A stretch of DNA of 64,000 nucleotides, from contig JARFIW010001665.1 of the NCBI GenBank assembly GCA_036346225.1, positions 124,001 to 188,000 on the forward strand, in the 5' to 3' direction. The DNA comes from Platerodrilus igneus (taxonomy: Eukaryota > Arthropoda > Insecta > Coleoptera > Lycidae). This document shows, piece by piece, positions 22,393 through 33,706 of this stretch (position 1 is the stretch's first letter; every line of letters starts with the position of its first letter). The notes beneath the pieces were generated by a model. That model had not been told where the DNA came from, searched no databases, and worked only from the letters and a program-made list of their open reading frames with translations. A program made the position numbers and the translations under genes.

Positions 22393-23166
22393 TGTTACAT
22401 GCCGAAAATCGGCATTTAAACATTTCTGTAAGTTTTTAATTTGTAAGTGAATTCGCGCCAATAATTTAAAAGACTTGTGCGTGTATTTCCGTCCCTTTGG
22501 ATAGTTGCGTTTGCGCAAAGGATTGCGCAGACGCGGAGTGTAAAAAAAGGGTGGTGATTTCCGTCACGTCGCGACTAGTCAACGAGACGTCGAACGGAGT
22601 GTTTATCTGTGTGCCGTTATCTTGTCTTCTTTTTCAGATATGTAGGTTTCCTTTCATCTCTACCTGATATCGTTCTTCCTACTTGCATTCCTTTATCGTA
22701 CCTCTACGCAGAAAAGAAGAAAACAAATTTGAATTTGGTTTCGACAAGGGGGCAAGGGATGACCCACGCCCAACAACGCTCAAATCACGCCCGCAACGCC
22801 CAACTGACGCGAAAGTAGCTGTAGAAAAGAAGAAGACAAATTTAAATTTGGTTTCGACAAGGGGGCAAGGGATGACCCACGCCCAACAACGCTCAACACA
22901 CGCCCGCAACGCCCAACTGACGCGAGAGTAGCTGCCATGCTGTGAAGAGTCCTACAGTTTACGTGACTACCCTTTGTCATCCTCTTATAATTAAAATAAA
23001 CATTTTTTTGCATGTGATAATAATTTGATCATAAATATGACGTAACCGCTTATTGCGCAACATTTTGCAAATATTTATCATTGTTACAAACTGTCGTAGT
23101 GGCTCTCATACATGTGCATCGGGACTTTAAAAGTATACCTTAGAGTTTAGAACCGGGAGTATAACA
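22393..23166 (+). mobile_element. Solo LTR I, AGGT target duplication, with internal tandem duplication
   Basis: The 774 bp insert starts TGTTACATGCCGAAAATCGG and ends GGGAGTATAACA, flanked by AGGT at 22389-22392 and 23167-23170, inside the mariner. A segment of roughly 113 bp is present twice in tandem at about 22709-22934. Confidence 0.9.
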
Positions 23167-23587
23167 AGGTGCGTTGTCTTGGAAAGATAATTTTTTTTTT
23201 CTTCAAGCCAGGCCTCTTCTCGCGAATTTTGGCATCCAGCTGGTCAACAAGGGTGGAGTAATATTGGCCTGTAATTGTTCTGCCTTTTTCAAGATAAGCT
23301 ATTAACAGGATCCCTTTCGCATCCCAAAACACGCTGGCCATCACCTTTCCAGAAGAATGCGATTGACTTCGCTTTCTTTGGTGCTGAACAACCGGCTTCC
23401 ACCTACTGCTTCTACTGCTGTTTCGTTTCCGGCGTGTAATGGTGGACCCATGTCTCAGCTATAGTGACAAAACGCCGCAGAAAATCGTTCGGCTCTATTG
23501 AACCGGGCCAAACATTGCTGCGAAACTTTTGATCGGCATTCAGAAAATGCGGCGCCCATCTCTTGCAAAGCTTTCGCATCCCTAACT

Positions 23588-24306
23588 TGTTACATGCCAA
23601 AAATTGAAGTTTTTAATGTGCGCTTTAATTCGCGCCAATATTTTTAAAAACTTGTGCGTGCATTTCCGTCACTTTAGACAGTTGCGTCGGCGCCCGAGAA
23701 TGCGCAGACGCGGAGTGCGGAAGGAAGTGGGCATTTTCCGTCACGTCATGGACTAGTGAACGAAACGTCGAACGGTGAAGTTCACCGGTGCCTTTTTTGT
23801 CTTTTTTTTTCATATATGTAGGTTTCTTTTTGTCTCTTGTACCTGTTATCGCTCTCTACCTTATTCCTTTCGAATTGCTACAACAAGAGGAGAGTGTCTT
23901 TTTATCTAGTCTTTTTTCTTTTAGGATGTAGGTTTCCCTTTATCTCTTACCCTATCGTACCTCTACCTGTATCCTTTATCGTACCGCTACAAACAAGAAG
24001 GGGGAAGACAGAAAATCGGACTTCAACAGGGCGATGGCCGAACCACGCCCAACTAACACCGAGATCCTGCCGCCAAAATAGCTGCAATGTCGTGAAGAGC
24101 TCCACAGTTTACGTGAGGACATTTTGTCTTTTCCTATAATCACAATAAACATTTTTTTGCATGTGACACAATAATTGGAGACGCACATCTGACGTAATAT
24201 TTTGTTGCGCAATATTATGTATGTGTTTATTATATGTATTGCCAATTATCAATTAGGCAGGGACTTTAACAGTATACCTTAGACTAGAACAGTCGGGAGT
24301 ATAACA
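23588..24306 (+). mobile_element. Solo LTR J, AACT target duplication
   Basis: The 719 bp insert starts TGTTACATGCCAAAAATTG and ends GGGAGTATAACA, flanked by AACT at 23584-23587 and 24307-24310. Removing it rejoins the mariner reading at its HKE-LGMRKL region. Confidence 0.9.
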
Positions 24307-25014
24307 AACTCTTTGTGCGAGATGTTTCGCACCCTTTTGTCCGATATCCCTACAGCCTCAGCTATCTCCTTCACTTTCACTCGCCTATCGTCCAACACGA
24401 TATCGTGCACTTTTTCGATCGTTTCCGGTGTGGTTGCGGTTTTTTGGTTGTCTTTCACGTGGGTCATCTACGAGAGACGTGCGACCACGTTTAAATTCAG
24501 CTGCCCACTTTTTAATGGTTGACAGGGAAGGGGCAGAGTCTCCGTAAATTTTTGTCAACTTCGGATGAATTTTCTGAGGGGTTAATCCGTCCAAAACGAA
24601 GAATTTTATGACCGCACGATATTCAAGTTTACTATCTTAAGGAAATACGCATAAGACGTCTGCTTGAAAAAATTCGTGTAAACAAACTACTTCAGATAGC
24701 AAGTTGAAACTAATGACACGCAGGCAGGAAGCACAAATTTTTGCTGATTGGAACGCCATCTCTGTCTCAGGCCGAGAACTTTTCACCTTACTCTCATATT
24801 ATTAAAAAAAAACTGTGATTAGATAAGTTAGATACACTAGCTGTAACTTACCGGTACACCCCCATTCTGGATGTGCTAAATTGTTGAACCAACCATCGTA
24901 TCGTTGCTTTTCTGTTCTACTAAAGATCCGTTCTGCAACAAACAATAAAGTTTTAGTAAAGAAAGAACTAGGTTCATTTTACAAATACAAAATGCAATAA
25001 CCTTTAATATTAGG

Positions 25015-25760
25015 AAATTATGGAGTATGATGAGCTCATGATAACCCAGTTAATTATGATTAAAGTATGCTCTTTACTTGGCATATTCTTATTACAAACA
25101 CAACAAAAACCCATGTACTCATAACAAAAAAATATTTAAATCCCTGAGGAACGTTAATCAGCTTTATATACACCTTTATATTTCTATTTAAATACCACAG
25201 TAAAAGTTAGTTATACGTATTACTTTCAATACGCTAAATAATGTAAAATACCATCATAGTTCATTCTCACCCATCACAATAACCTTCATAGTTTATCAAC
25301 AACAACAAATTCTAAAGCGTTACCTGGAATTTCTTGAAAATCCCTGCTCCGTTGACGATGATGCCATTAAGTTGTTTCGTGGTACTGCTCTGCTCCCGCC
25401 TCCAGTAGTTGAACACCCTCTAAGTTGTGCTGCAACGCTGTTCATACACGACACATCCAACTCCAAATCCAATTATTACTATTCTTTGATAATTGTTTAA
25501 TTTAATTCACGTTACATAACGTCACTACACGAGCTTGTTAAAAAAATATAAATTGCACCTCAATAAATTTTAAACTCGGCATAATTCGCGTACAAATTAT
25601 GAGGCTAACCCCGTACTATTTAATTTAAAATAATTTTCTATACTTACAAGCTCGTGGTAACTTTCGTACGTAGTTTGAAGCGATCAAAATACTAAGGGCC
25701 TTTTATTCATTTTCAAAAGTATTTATACAATTTCCGATGCCACCTCTCGGCCGCATTTCA
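25015..25760. repeat. Diverged direct duplication, copy 1
   Basis: Shares with the segment at 27040-27700 a series of blocks in the same order: TATG-TGAGCTCAT-ATAACCCA, CCATGTACTC, TTTCTA-TT-AATACC, CGTTACCTGGAATTT and GATGATGCCAT. Spacing between the blocks is similar while the sequence has drifted strongly, so this is an old duplication about 2.0 kb apart. Confidence 0.6.
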
Positions 25761-27039
25761 CGCGAAGTCTTTCATTTACAATAATATTTCTTAAAATTTT
25801 GGGTTCAACCGCTTCTAAATCCTCGAAATTCAGCGCGTCGTTACGATATTTTCTGAAAATTAACATTCAATATTCTCGTGTTTGTCTGATGTACAACTAA
25901 CGATATCGACCAATAGTCTATGCATTGACGTCTTACAAATCCCTCCTACATTAACGCTGTCCCTTTCTTATGCATATTCTACGTTTCATTCTAACCTTGT
26001 GTGAGTGGTAGAAATCGATATTCCTGTCTATCTGCTATCTAACGCCACGTGGACTTGCCTACGTGCTTTAAATAACCCCTTATTAGCGTTTAATGCGAAA
26101 ACATCCGACCGTTTGTACAATATACCTAAAATCTTGAGTTTTATCTAGACAAAATAAGGAGAAGTTGACATTTAGAAAACATCCAGGTGTTCAAATTAAT
26201 GATCGTTTTAAAATAACATTTCTAGGATTTCGCCTTTCAAAGTATCTCTTATAGTAAAGCGTTTCGCCTTGGAATTATCGATTTACACGCTCTTATGCGT
26301 TTTAAACGTTATATTCCTTTGAATTCAACTCAATTAAATTAAATAATTATTTCCATTGGCTTATGTTATTTATTTTCTTTACGCACCTATTAAATTCTTA
26401 ATCCCTAATTATAAAATAATGGTAATACTTGATACTTTAAATTGAATAAAATGAGATAAATTTCGCACGTAAATTTTGGTTGTTTCCTTTATACAGGGTG
26501 TTTTGAAATTGCCTTGTTTATATTTACATGTAACCCTTTAAAACCACTACAATATATATTGCCGTGTTACTCGGGTACAATCCTCACCAACAAAATTATT
26601 CTCGAAAATAATATAAAATTTTCAAATTCGAAAATAGAGAATTTCCAAAAATTTAAATAGGTCAAAAAAATATTGCTTACCCGTTTTCCTCTCTTCCTCA
26701 GTTGAACGGCCTTCTTCAACTGCTTCCGGCTAGCTCATTAGGACCTCCTTTTGGATAGCTATATTCATTCATAATCCTATCATTCACGCGCACGCCCAAT
26801 AAAACCACAAAATATAACAAACATACAATCTTTTATTTATTCCTATTTACAAATGCAATTCATTATTATTTTATTGTTCACGTTACACTTCAGTAAATTT
26901 TATTTTGTAATGTCCTGCATTTAATTTTAAAAATCATCAAACACAAAAAGTACTCGGAGTAAATGGACCTTGAATAATACCTTCTCTAAAATTCCTTCAT
27001 TATAATTTATTTATTTATTTTAATACTCTAAGTAAACTG

Positions 27040-27700
27040 TGGGGTATGGTGAGCTCATAATAACCCAATTAATGTATTCCCTTCACTTTGCATACTCTAA
27101 AACTAAAAAAAACAAAGCCATGTACTCTTCACAAAATTTCACGTTCTGAGGGAACGCTTAAAAGCTTTCTAGACACCTTCAATTTCTAGTTGAATACCGT
27201 AATAAAGTTATTTACACATACTCTGTTCAATACGTAATTAATTCACACTACCTTGAAAAACACTCTCATACGCCACCCCAAGATTTACAGTTTATAGGAA
27301 TCACAAATTTAAATCGTTACCTGGAATTTGTAGAAGATCTTCGCTCTGTAGATGATGCCATGTAAATTTCTATCTGGTCTGCAGGTCGATTCTCTCAATT
27401 ACTATAAGACTTCCATTTCAATTGATCTGCCAACGCCTCCTTCTCGGTGTAACCAAATTCCAAATTTTATTTCACAGTAATCTACGTTATTTAATGTCCC
27501 GACGAGTTGATAAAAAATTATATGTAATACCTCAAATTAAAATAAGCAATTTCGGCACATTAACCGCGGTTTTAATTAATTTAGAGGCTATCACTTAAGC
27601 AATACACTTTAAATTATTTGTTAATACTTACAACTTTGTGTCACTTTGTATACGTGCCTTTGGGACGATAGAAATAATAAGGCACGAAGTTGAAAGACAA
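27040..27700. repeat. Diverged direct duplication, copy 2
   Basis: Partner of 25015-25760. The best-conserved part (27318-27365 versus 25318-25375) read on the minus strand gives a short open stretch ending in IF-KFQ directly before a GTAACG donor-like site in both copies. Confidence 0.6.
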
Positions 27701-28657
27701 GAGAGCGAGTCCTACTTCTCTAGAGTATATATATCTTTCGACTGTAACCTCTCCAGGCCCCCAGTTATCCGAAATCCCGCTCACAACAACACATTCTCAC
27801 AATTTTGCACTCAACCCCAATTTCAAATCTGCGAAATTCCGTACCTCGTTATAAATTTACAAAATAATCACGCTACACTATCCTCGTGTCTATGCCAAGT
27901 TTAACATATGCAATGCATTTTTCGTTTAATCAAAAGTGCCGCTTTCCTATGTTATTTGATTTGTATGAAGTTGTATCCAAATAACTTGTCCCAATTTGTG
28001 TCATAGAAATAATAGATATCTCATAAAAAAATTCACAGTTACGTTTAACCTCTATAATAATTAAATTTTAAAAATACCTATCAATCGTAATTTTTATTCA
28101 TTTTTCGCAAAAGACTCCCACTTAAAAATTTAACCTACAATTCGCGGTAAAAGGAGTCAGTTCTTTTTAATAATCATAACCTATCTACACGTTTTTAATT
28201 CATTTACTTTTTACCTAAAGTTGTTTTTACAATATATTTAATTTTTTCTACCTGAGGTTTCGTTTTGTGCTAGTTATCTGTATTTTAAAAAAGTGTGTTT
28301 AAAATATACAAAAGTACTATTAATTTCGCTTATTTATTAAATAAACATAGCCATGTACCTCTATTAATTGAAAAAATATTAATTTTTTTTAACTTAATTT
28401 CTTACTTACTTAGAGTAGGGATATAGATTGGAAATAACGTTTACGGTCTTAAACTAAAAACAGATCGACATGAATCACCTGCATTTAGAAAGAAAAGAAG
28501 TGTCGTTGGAACTTTCGTCGCACAATATCTTACCGGCTTTGAACCAGAAACAACGTAGACTTCAGAGTCCGTCAAAAGAATAATATACTGTTCAAGCGTG
28601 TAACATTTTTTTCGGCGTGTGAGTCGGGCAAACCAGTACAACTATTTTGACGTTGGG

Positions 28658-29055
28658 TGTTACGTCATCATCGAACATTTATTGGAATTGGTGACAATGA
28701 ATACTTAGTGCGGGTATCCTATAGTTTTTAGTGAAACATTATATACCGACAGTGGAAGTGCGTGAACACAGTCGAACTCGAACCGTTGCAGAAGCAAGTC
28801 GTATGAGAGCTTTTGGAAGCGATACCATCACCCCAACGTGCGTGTTCTTTGGTGTCCGTAACCCTTTTGTGTGTGAAGTTTTATTGCCCACAGCGGCACA
28901 GGCTTTAAGGTATTTATACCCTTCCTTAAGTAGTTTGTTGTAGTTGCGTTATTTATTACATAACCGCTCTACTGCCATCGGTATTGCTACAAAAGCAATT
29001 GGTCCTTCCCTATAATTAACATATCTCTATCACCTCATTCATCCCATCCAAGCCA
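28658..29055 (+). repeat. BEL 5' LTR
   Basis: 398 bp, TG...CA ends, beginning TGTTACGTCATCATCGAAC. Matches the 3' LTR along its whole length with substitutions and small indels. Confidence 0.9.
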
Positions 29056-29655
29056 TTGGTCCAAACGATCCGAATTCACTAGTTCTATGGTATACGCATG
29101 TCCTAAATTAAATATTATTTTGCATTCCAGCGAGCTTTTTAATTAATTAATGATTTAGCTTTAAATTTGTGTTCAAACCCCATATTTAGCGGGTTAAAAT
29201 ATGTACAATATTAGCTACATACTTTCGTTAGACTAAATTAAGTGAAAACAAATCCTTAATATAAAATTTGCTAATTTGCATTAAAAGCCATTGCGCGTTT
29301 TTAGTTTCACATACAACCTTTCAGTCGGTTTGCAGTAAAATATTGGAACATCTGCAAAGGGTAATAAAGTTGTAAAGCTGAATCCTTCTTGCAAACACGT
29401 TAAGCCTCATGTTCCTCTGAGCTTTGATGTAAAGCCGCCCGTAAACTGTAAATTTTATCGTAAGAATTTGACAAACCCTTAGTTTCCACGTGTTGCTTAA
29501 GACCACATTGCAGGCCAATAGTCATAAACGTGATTTATGGATTTATGCGCTATTTTACATTTTTCGTGCCTTGAACAACAACCCATAATATTTTAATATT
29601 TCCCAGCGCACATCTGAGCGGTACCGTTTTACAGCATTTATTGTAGGTCTTTCAG

Positions 29656-30776
29656 AATGGCTCCGAGGAAAATACAGGTAGCAGAGCTCGAATTGCTTAA
29701 AATACGCATTATGGAAATGTGGCAACTGGGTAACGCTATACAAAGTGACCCAACTTTAAAAACGTTGTTCCTTATTCAAACAAGGGGAGTAAATGACCTT
29801 TACTCAAATTTCAATAAAATTTAAATTGATGTCTTAGCTTCAAGTAACGATGCAGAATTATTAAATTACAACGCTTTACGGAAGGAAGTAGATTCCGTTT
29901 ATTATTGCATACTGCTGCATCTTGAAACGATGAAAGCACCACAAATCATTGAAAATGCTCCAAGCAGCACGGGATCAAAATTGTTACCGTTAAAGCTCCC
30001 ACATTTTAATAATGAGGTAACTGAATTTCATCTTTCATCGATTTATTTGACAGTCTGGTCTATAATAACGCGCCGCTGTCCAATATCGAAAAATTAAATT
30101 ACCTTATCAGTTGCTGTAGCGGGGAGTCTTTGAAAATCATTAAATCGGTACCCATTTCGGGAGATAATTTTATCATTTCATATAACGCCTTGCGTGAGAG
30201 ATTTAGCAATCCGCGTTTATTGGCAACTTTGCACTGGTAAGCTATGAAAGATTTTCCACCTTTAAAATCAGAAGACCCTAAGAAACTTAGGGCACTTATT
30301 GATTGTTTTTCAGAGAACCTTGCTGTTCTAACTAACTTAAAGTTTCCCACTGAACATTGGAACTTTATTCTGGTCGATTGTCTTTTAGAAAAACTCGATC
30401 CGTTTACTAGAAAACGCTTTGAACTCCAATCGGATCCGAAGCAAATACCTAATTTCGAGGATTTGAGATATTTTTTAACTCAACAATGTGCAGCGTTGGA
30501 AACCTTTTCTTCAACCGCACCTGTTTCTTATTCGACGACTGTCCATACATCTCACACATCAGTGCCTAAGAAATCCTCAGCGTTTCAATTTAAACCAAAA
30601 GTTTCTTCTAATGTAGTTTCACTGGATACACCAAGTAGCTCCAATGACTCAAAGAATTCATTTTCGCACCATTGTCCTTCTTGCAAGGGCAATCACTTAA
30701 TTTACAGATGTCAATCGTTTCAAAGAAAACTCCGACGGAACGTTTCGATATTGTCAAACGCTTACGCCTTTGTTTA
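29656..30776 (+). pseudogene. BEL gag
   Basis: The frame starts with MAPRKIQVAELELLK at 29656. A stop lies at about 29822 and a frameshift near 30030, then the DUF1759-like gag region (NNAPLSNIEKLNYLI in another frame, then FSENLAVLTNLK at 30310) with a TAA at 30238-30240. A CCHC-like zinc finger (CPSCKGNHLIYRC) is at about 30673-30711. The reading then shifts frame near 30720 into the segment carrying the second Cys cluster (LCLNCLRTDHASMQC). The product would be the capsid/nucleocapsid polyprotein, but it is broken at least four times. Confidence 0.8.
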
Positions 30777-31475
30777 AATTGCTTACGAACAGACCATGCG
30801 TCCATGCAATGCAAATCTTATAATTCCTGTCGAACTTGCGCCAAGCCGCATCATACCTTGCTACATTTTGAAGCGCAACCTGCTTCTAGCCGTTCAGCTG
30901 AACCGATCGCTACACCTATGCATAAAAATGCCAATAGGACGCAGTCAGCCTCTCCTATTCCGGCAAATGCTTTGTTTTCACAGACGAATTCAAATCTTGG
31001 GGTTACTGTCTTACTCTCCACTGCTGTTGTGGAAGTTCAAGATCGTTCCGGTAGATACAAACCGATCAGGGTACTCTTAGACCCTGGCTCCCAAGCTAGC
31101 TTTATTCGAGACGATTGCGTGAGCAAACTTTGGCTTCCACGCATACGTTCTCAAGATCCGATTTATGGACTTGGACAGACAACTTCAGCGGTCAATAGGG
31201 GTGCCGTCAGCTGCACCATTCGCTCTATGTTAGACTCTGAAAAATCTCTAGAAGTCACAACTTTTGTGCTTTCGTCAATATCTGGCAAATTACCTAGCGT
31301 TGAAGTTCCTAATAATTGGGAACACTTATGCGGCCTGCACTTTGCAGACCCGACCTGGAACTCTCCAGGAACTATTGACATGCTTCTTGGAGCAGATGTT
31401 TATCCGTTCATCATCAATGGCGGTGTTATACATGGCAAATTTCTTCAGCCTGCCGCCATAAATACAATTTTGGTT
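30720..31475 (+). pseudogene. BEL second zinc cluster and aspartic protease
   Basis: An uninterrupted frame in this range carries RFDIVKRLRLCLNCL, CRTCAKPHHTLLH and then the aspartic protease. The catalytic D-S/T-G box reads LLDPGSQASFI at about 31074-31106, so the usual Ser after the Asp is Pro, which should impair activity. The conserved MLLGADVY block lies near 31381. A one-base loss at about 31470 moves the reading to the next frame, where the RT begins. Confidence 0.8.
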
Positions 31476-33706
31476 GGACTATTATTGGTCCCACAAAAAG
31501 CTTGCAGTCTGATACCGTCCAAGCATTTTTTACTTCTGTAGAAGATCCTATCGACCAGACCCTAAGGCGGTTTTGGGAGATAGAAGAGTTGCCATCCAAG
31601 TCTTATACTTCTCCAGAAGAAGAAAAGGCAGATTTGATTTTTGAAAACACGTTTTCTCGTGACCCTAGCGGTCGTTTTATTGTTGCGTTACCGTTCAACT
31701 ATACTTTGCCCGTTTTTGATAATTGCTTTGAGATGGCTAAAAAAAGACTATTTTCGTTGGAGCGCAAATTGCATGCTCAACCGGAGCTACGCGCCCAATA
31801 CAACAATTTCATGCAGGACTATCTTGATGCGGGTCATATGGCATTACTCGATTCTCCGCCCGTTGGGAACGATAAGTATTTTTTACCCCATCACCCTGTG
31901 TTTAAAGAGGAAGGTCATATTTCTAAACTTCGTGTGGTTTTTGACGCCTCTGCAAAGTCTAAAAACAACGAGTCACTTAATGACACTCAATTGGCTGGAC
32001 CTAGTCTCCAAAATGACATTTCGTCAATTTTACTTAAATTTCGCTCTCATCGTTTCGTTTTTACCTGTGATGTTCGCCAAATGTATCGACAAATTTTGGT
32101 TACCGAAGATCATCGAAGGTTTCAATTAATTGTGTGGCGGTTCTCCGCAGAAGAACCCATTCAGACTTATCAGCTTAATACAGTGACCTATGGTATTAAG
32201 TCATCGCCTTATCTTTCATTAAAAACCCTTCAGCAATTAGCCATTGACGAAGGCAAAAGGTTTCCGTTAGCCGCTGAGGCTATACGGTCAAATCTATATA
32301 TTGACGATTTCGTCGCCGGTGGAGATTCTATACAATCGGCCCGAGAAATTAAAGATCAGCTTATTCGACTTTTGCATTTGGCTGGTTTTGAACTTCGAAA
32401 ATGGAGTTCTAATTCAGCTTCTATTTTGGAAGGCATTCCGTTAGATTTTTGCCAATATACTTCTCTCGATTTCGATTCTGACGAATCAATAAAAATATTA
32501 GGTCTTCAATGGTCACCTACAGAAGATATTTTCTCATTTCGGGTTAAACCATTAAACCCAATATGTACAAAGCGCAACATACTTTCGCAAGTTGCCAGAA
32601 TATATGATCCATTAGGATTTTTAGCCCCACTAACACTTTTTGCAAAACGCCTAATCTAGCATCTGTGGATGTTAGGTTTAAATTGGGATGACATCCCACC
32701 AGCAGACATTTCGTCTCAATGGCAGCAGTATCAAGAAGAATTGCCGTTATTATCGTCATTAAAGTTACCACGTTGTTTACCTCCTTCGGATCCTTTTACT
32801 TGTCATTTGCATGGGTTTTGCGATGCTAGCGAGGTAGGGTATGCAGCGGTAGTGTATTTTCAATTCATAAATCAAACTACTGGAGAAATAACTGTACAAT
32901 TTGTAACCGCTAAAACAAAAGTAACTCCAATTAAGCGCATTTCAATTCCACGTTTGGAATTATGTGCCGCCGTTTTATTAACCGATTTACTTTCTTTTAC
33001 CATTCGGTCTTATCAAGGCTTGATTGAAATCTCCGATGTTTCAGCGTGGAGTGATTCTACGGTCGCTCTCACTTGGATACGTTCTCCACCTTTTCGTTGG
33101 AAAACTTTTGTGGCGAACCGTGTTAGCCACATTCAAGAAATCATCGCACCTAGCCGATGGTTTTATATTAAATCTTCGCATAATCCGGCTGATCCTGCAT
33201 CTCGGGGATTAATGCCAAGCGCGGTTATTTCATGTTCGCTATGGTGGGCGGGGCCTGAATGGCTTCACTACCCTAGTGACTCGTGGCCGCCTCAACCAAC
33301 ATTGTCAACCTCAATTGTTGAGGTAACTACGGAAAAGAAGATCCTAACATTTGTCGCTCAAACAGATCCAAACGTCATTGACATTTTACTAAGTCGCTTT
33401 TCATCGTTATATAAAATCCAAGGCATCGTGGCTTACATTTATAGATTTTCTAAACCCATGGCTCAACGTCATACGGATCCCTTAACAGACATTGAATTAC
33501 ACAATGCTCTCATGATTATCGTTCGGCATGTACAAAATGTTACATTTTCAAAGGAAATAGCTTCGATCAAGGCAAACCGTAAATTACCTAAAAGCTTGCG
33601 AAAACTTTCTCCATTTGTTGATCCACAAAATATCTTAAGAGTAGGTGGGCGCTTGACACATTCTTCGCTTTCCTATTTCGAAAAGTTTCCTGCGTTATTG
33701 CCTTAG
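31476..33706 (+). pseudogene. BEL reverse transcriptase and RNase H
   Basis: After the frameshift the polyprotein continues through LRRFWEIEELP (31560) and LRVVFDASAKS (31930), the palm with CDVRQMYRQI, and the catalytic YIDDFVAGG at 32297-32323, which is intact. An in-frame TAG at 32657-32659 separates RT from the RNase H part, whose first block is FCDASEVGYAAVVY (about 32817). VSAWSDSTVALTWI (33041) and HNPADPASRG (33180) follow. A second TAG at 33704-33706 ends the frame before the integrase. The RT segment itself has 385 uninterrupted codons, the best-preserved part of the element. Confidence 0.9.

Larger units (their letters stand above)
22350..24700 (-). pseudogene. Mariner transposase relic, split by solo LTRs I and J
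   Basis: The N-terminal half lies at 24311-24640 on the minus strand: DGLTPQKIHPKL, then KKWAAEFKRGRTSLVDDPRE, then the second helix-turn-helix region VHDIVLDDRRVKVKEIAEAV. After LTR J the protein resumes at 23587 with LGMRKLCKRWAPHFL, the FLRRFVTIAETWVHHYTPE block (about 23450) and SVFWDAKGILLI (about 23330). The first catalytic Asp of the family motif (D-E-T-W) is Ala here (23457-23459). LTR I then cuts the protein at the Q-D-N-A-P block, and only a few bases of mariner remain left of 22388. The element is dead. Family assignment is by motif; the subfamily is not assigned. Confidence 0.85.
24701..28650. other. AT-rich DNA with no supported gene; holds a diverged duplication
   Basis: No reading frame here is convincing. 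The frames 27638-27904 (+) and 28441-28641 (-) have no motif I recognise. Two related segments (about 25015-25760 and 27040-27700) are described separately. Several minus-strand AG-GTAA donor-like sites occur, so short exons of a host gene cannot be excluded. Confidence 0.4.

Noticed and set aside
22609..23013. Overlapping frames of 69-82 codons in LTR I
   Set aside because: They result from the internal tandem duplication of the LTR.
23976..24245. Minus-strand frame of 89 codons
   Set aside because: It lies wholly within solo LTR J and is not kept in other LTR copies.
26690..26760. Possible importin-alpha-like basic exon on the minus strand (KQLKKAVQLRKRG before a GGTAAG donor)
   Set aside because: The stretch is short, has stops directly upstream in the same frame and no neighbouring homologous exon was visible.
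28441..28641. Minus-strand 66-codon frame left of the BEL element
   Set aside because: No motif, no homologue visible in the window and no supporting splice or promoter context.
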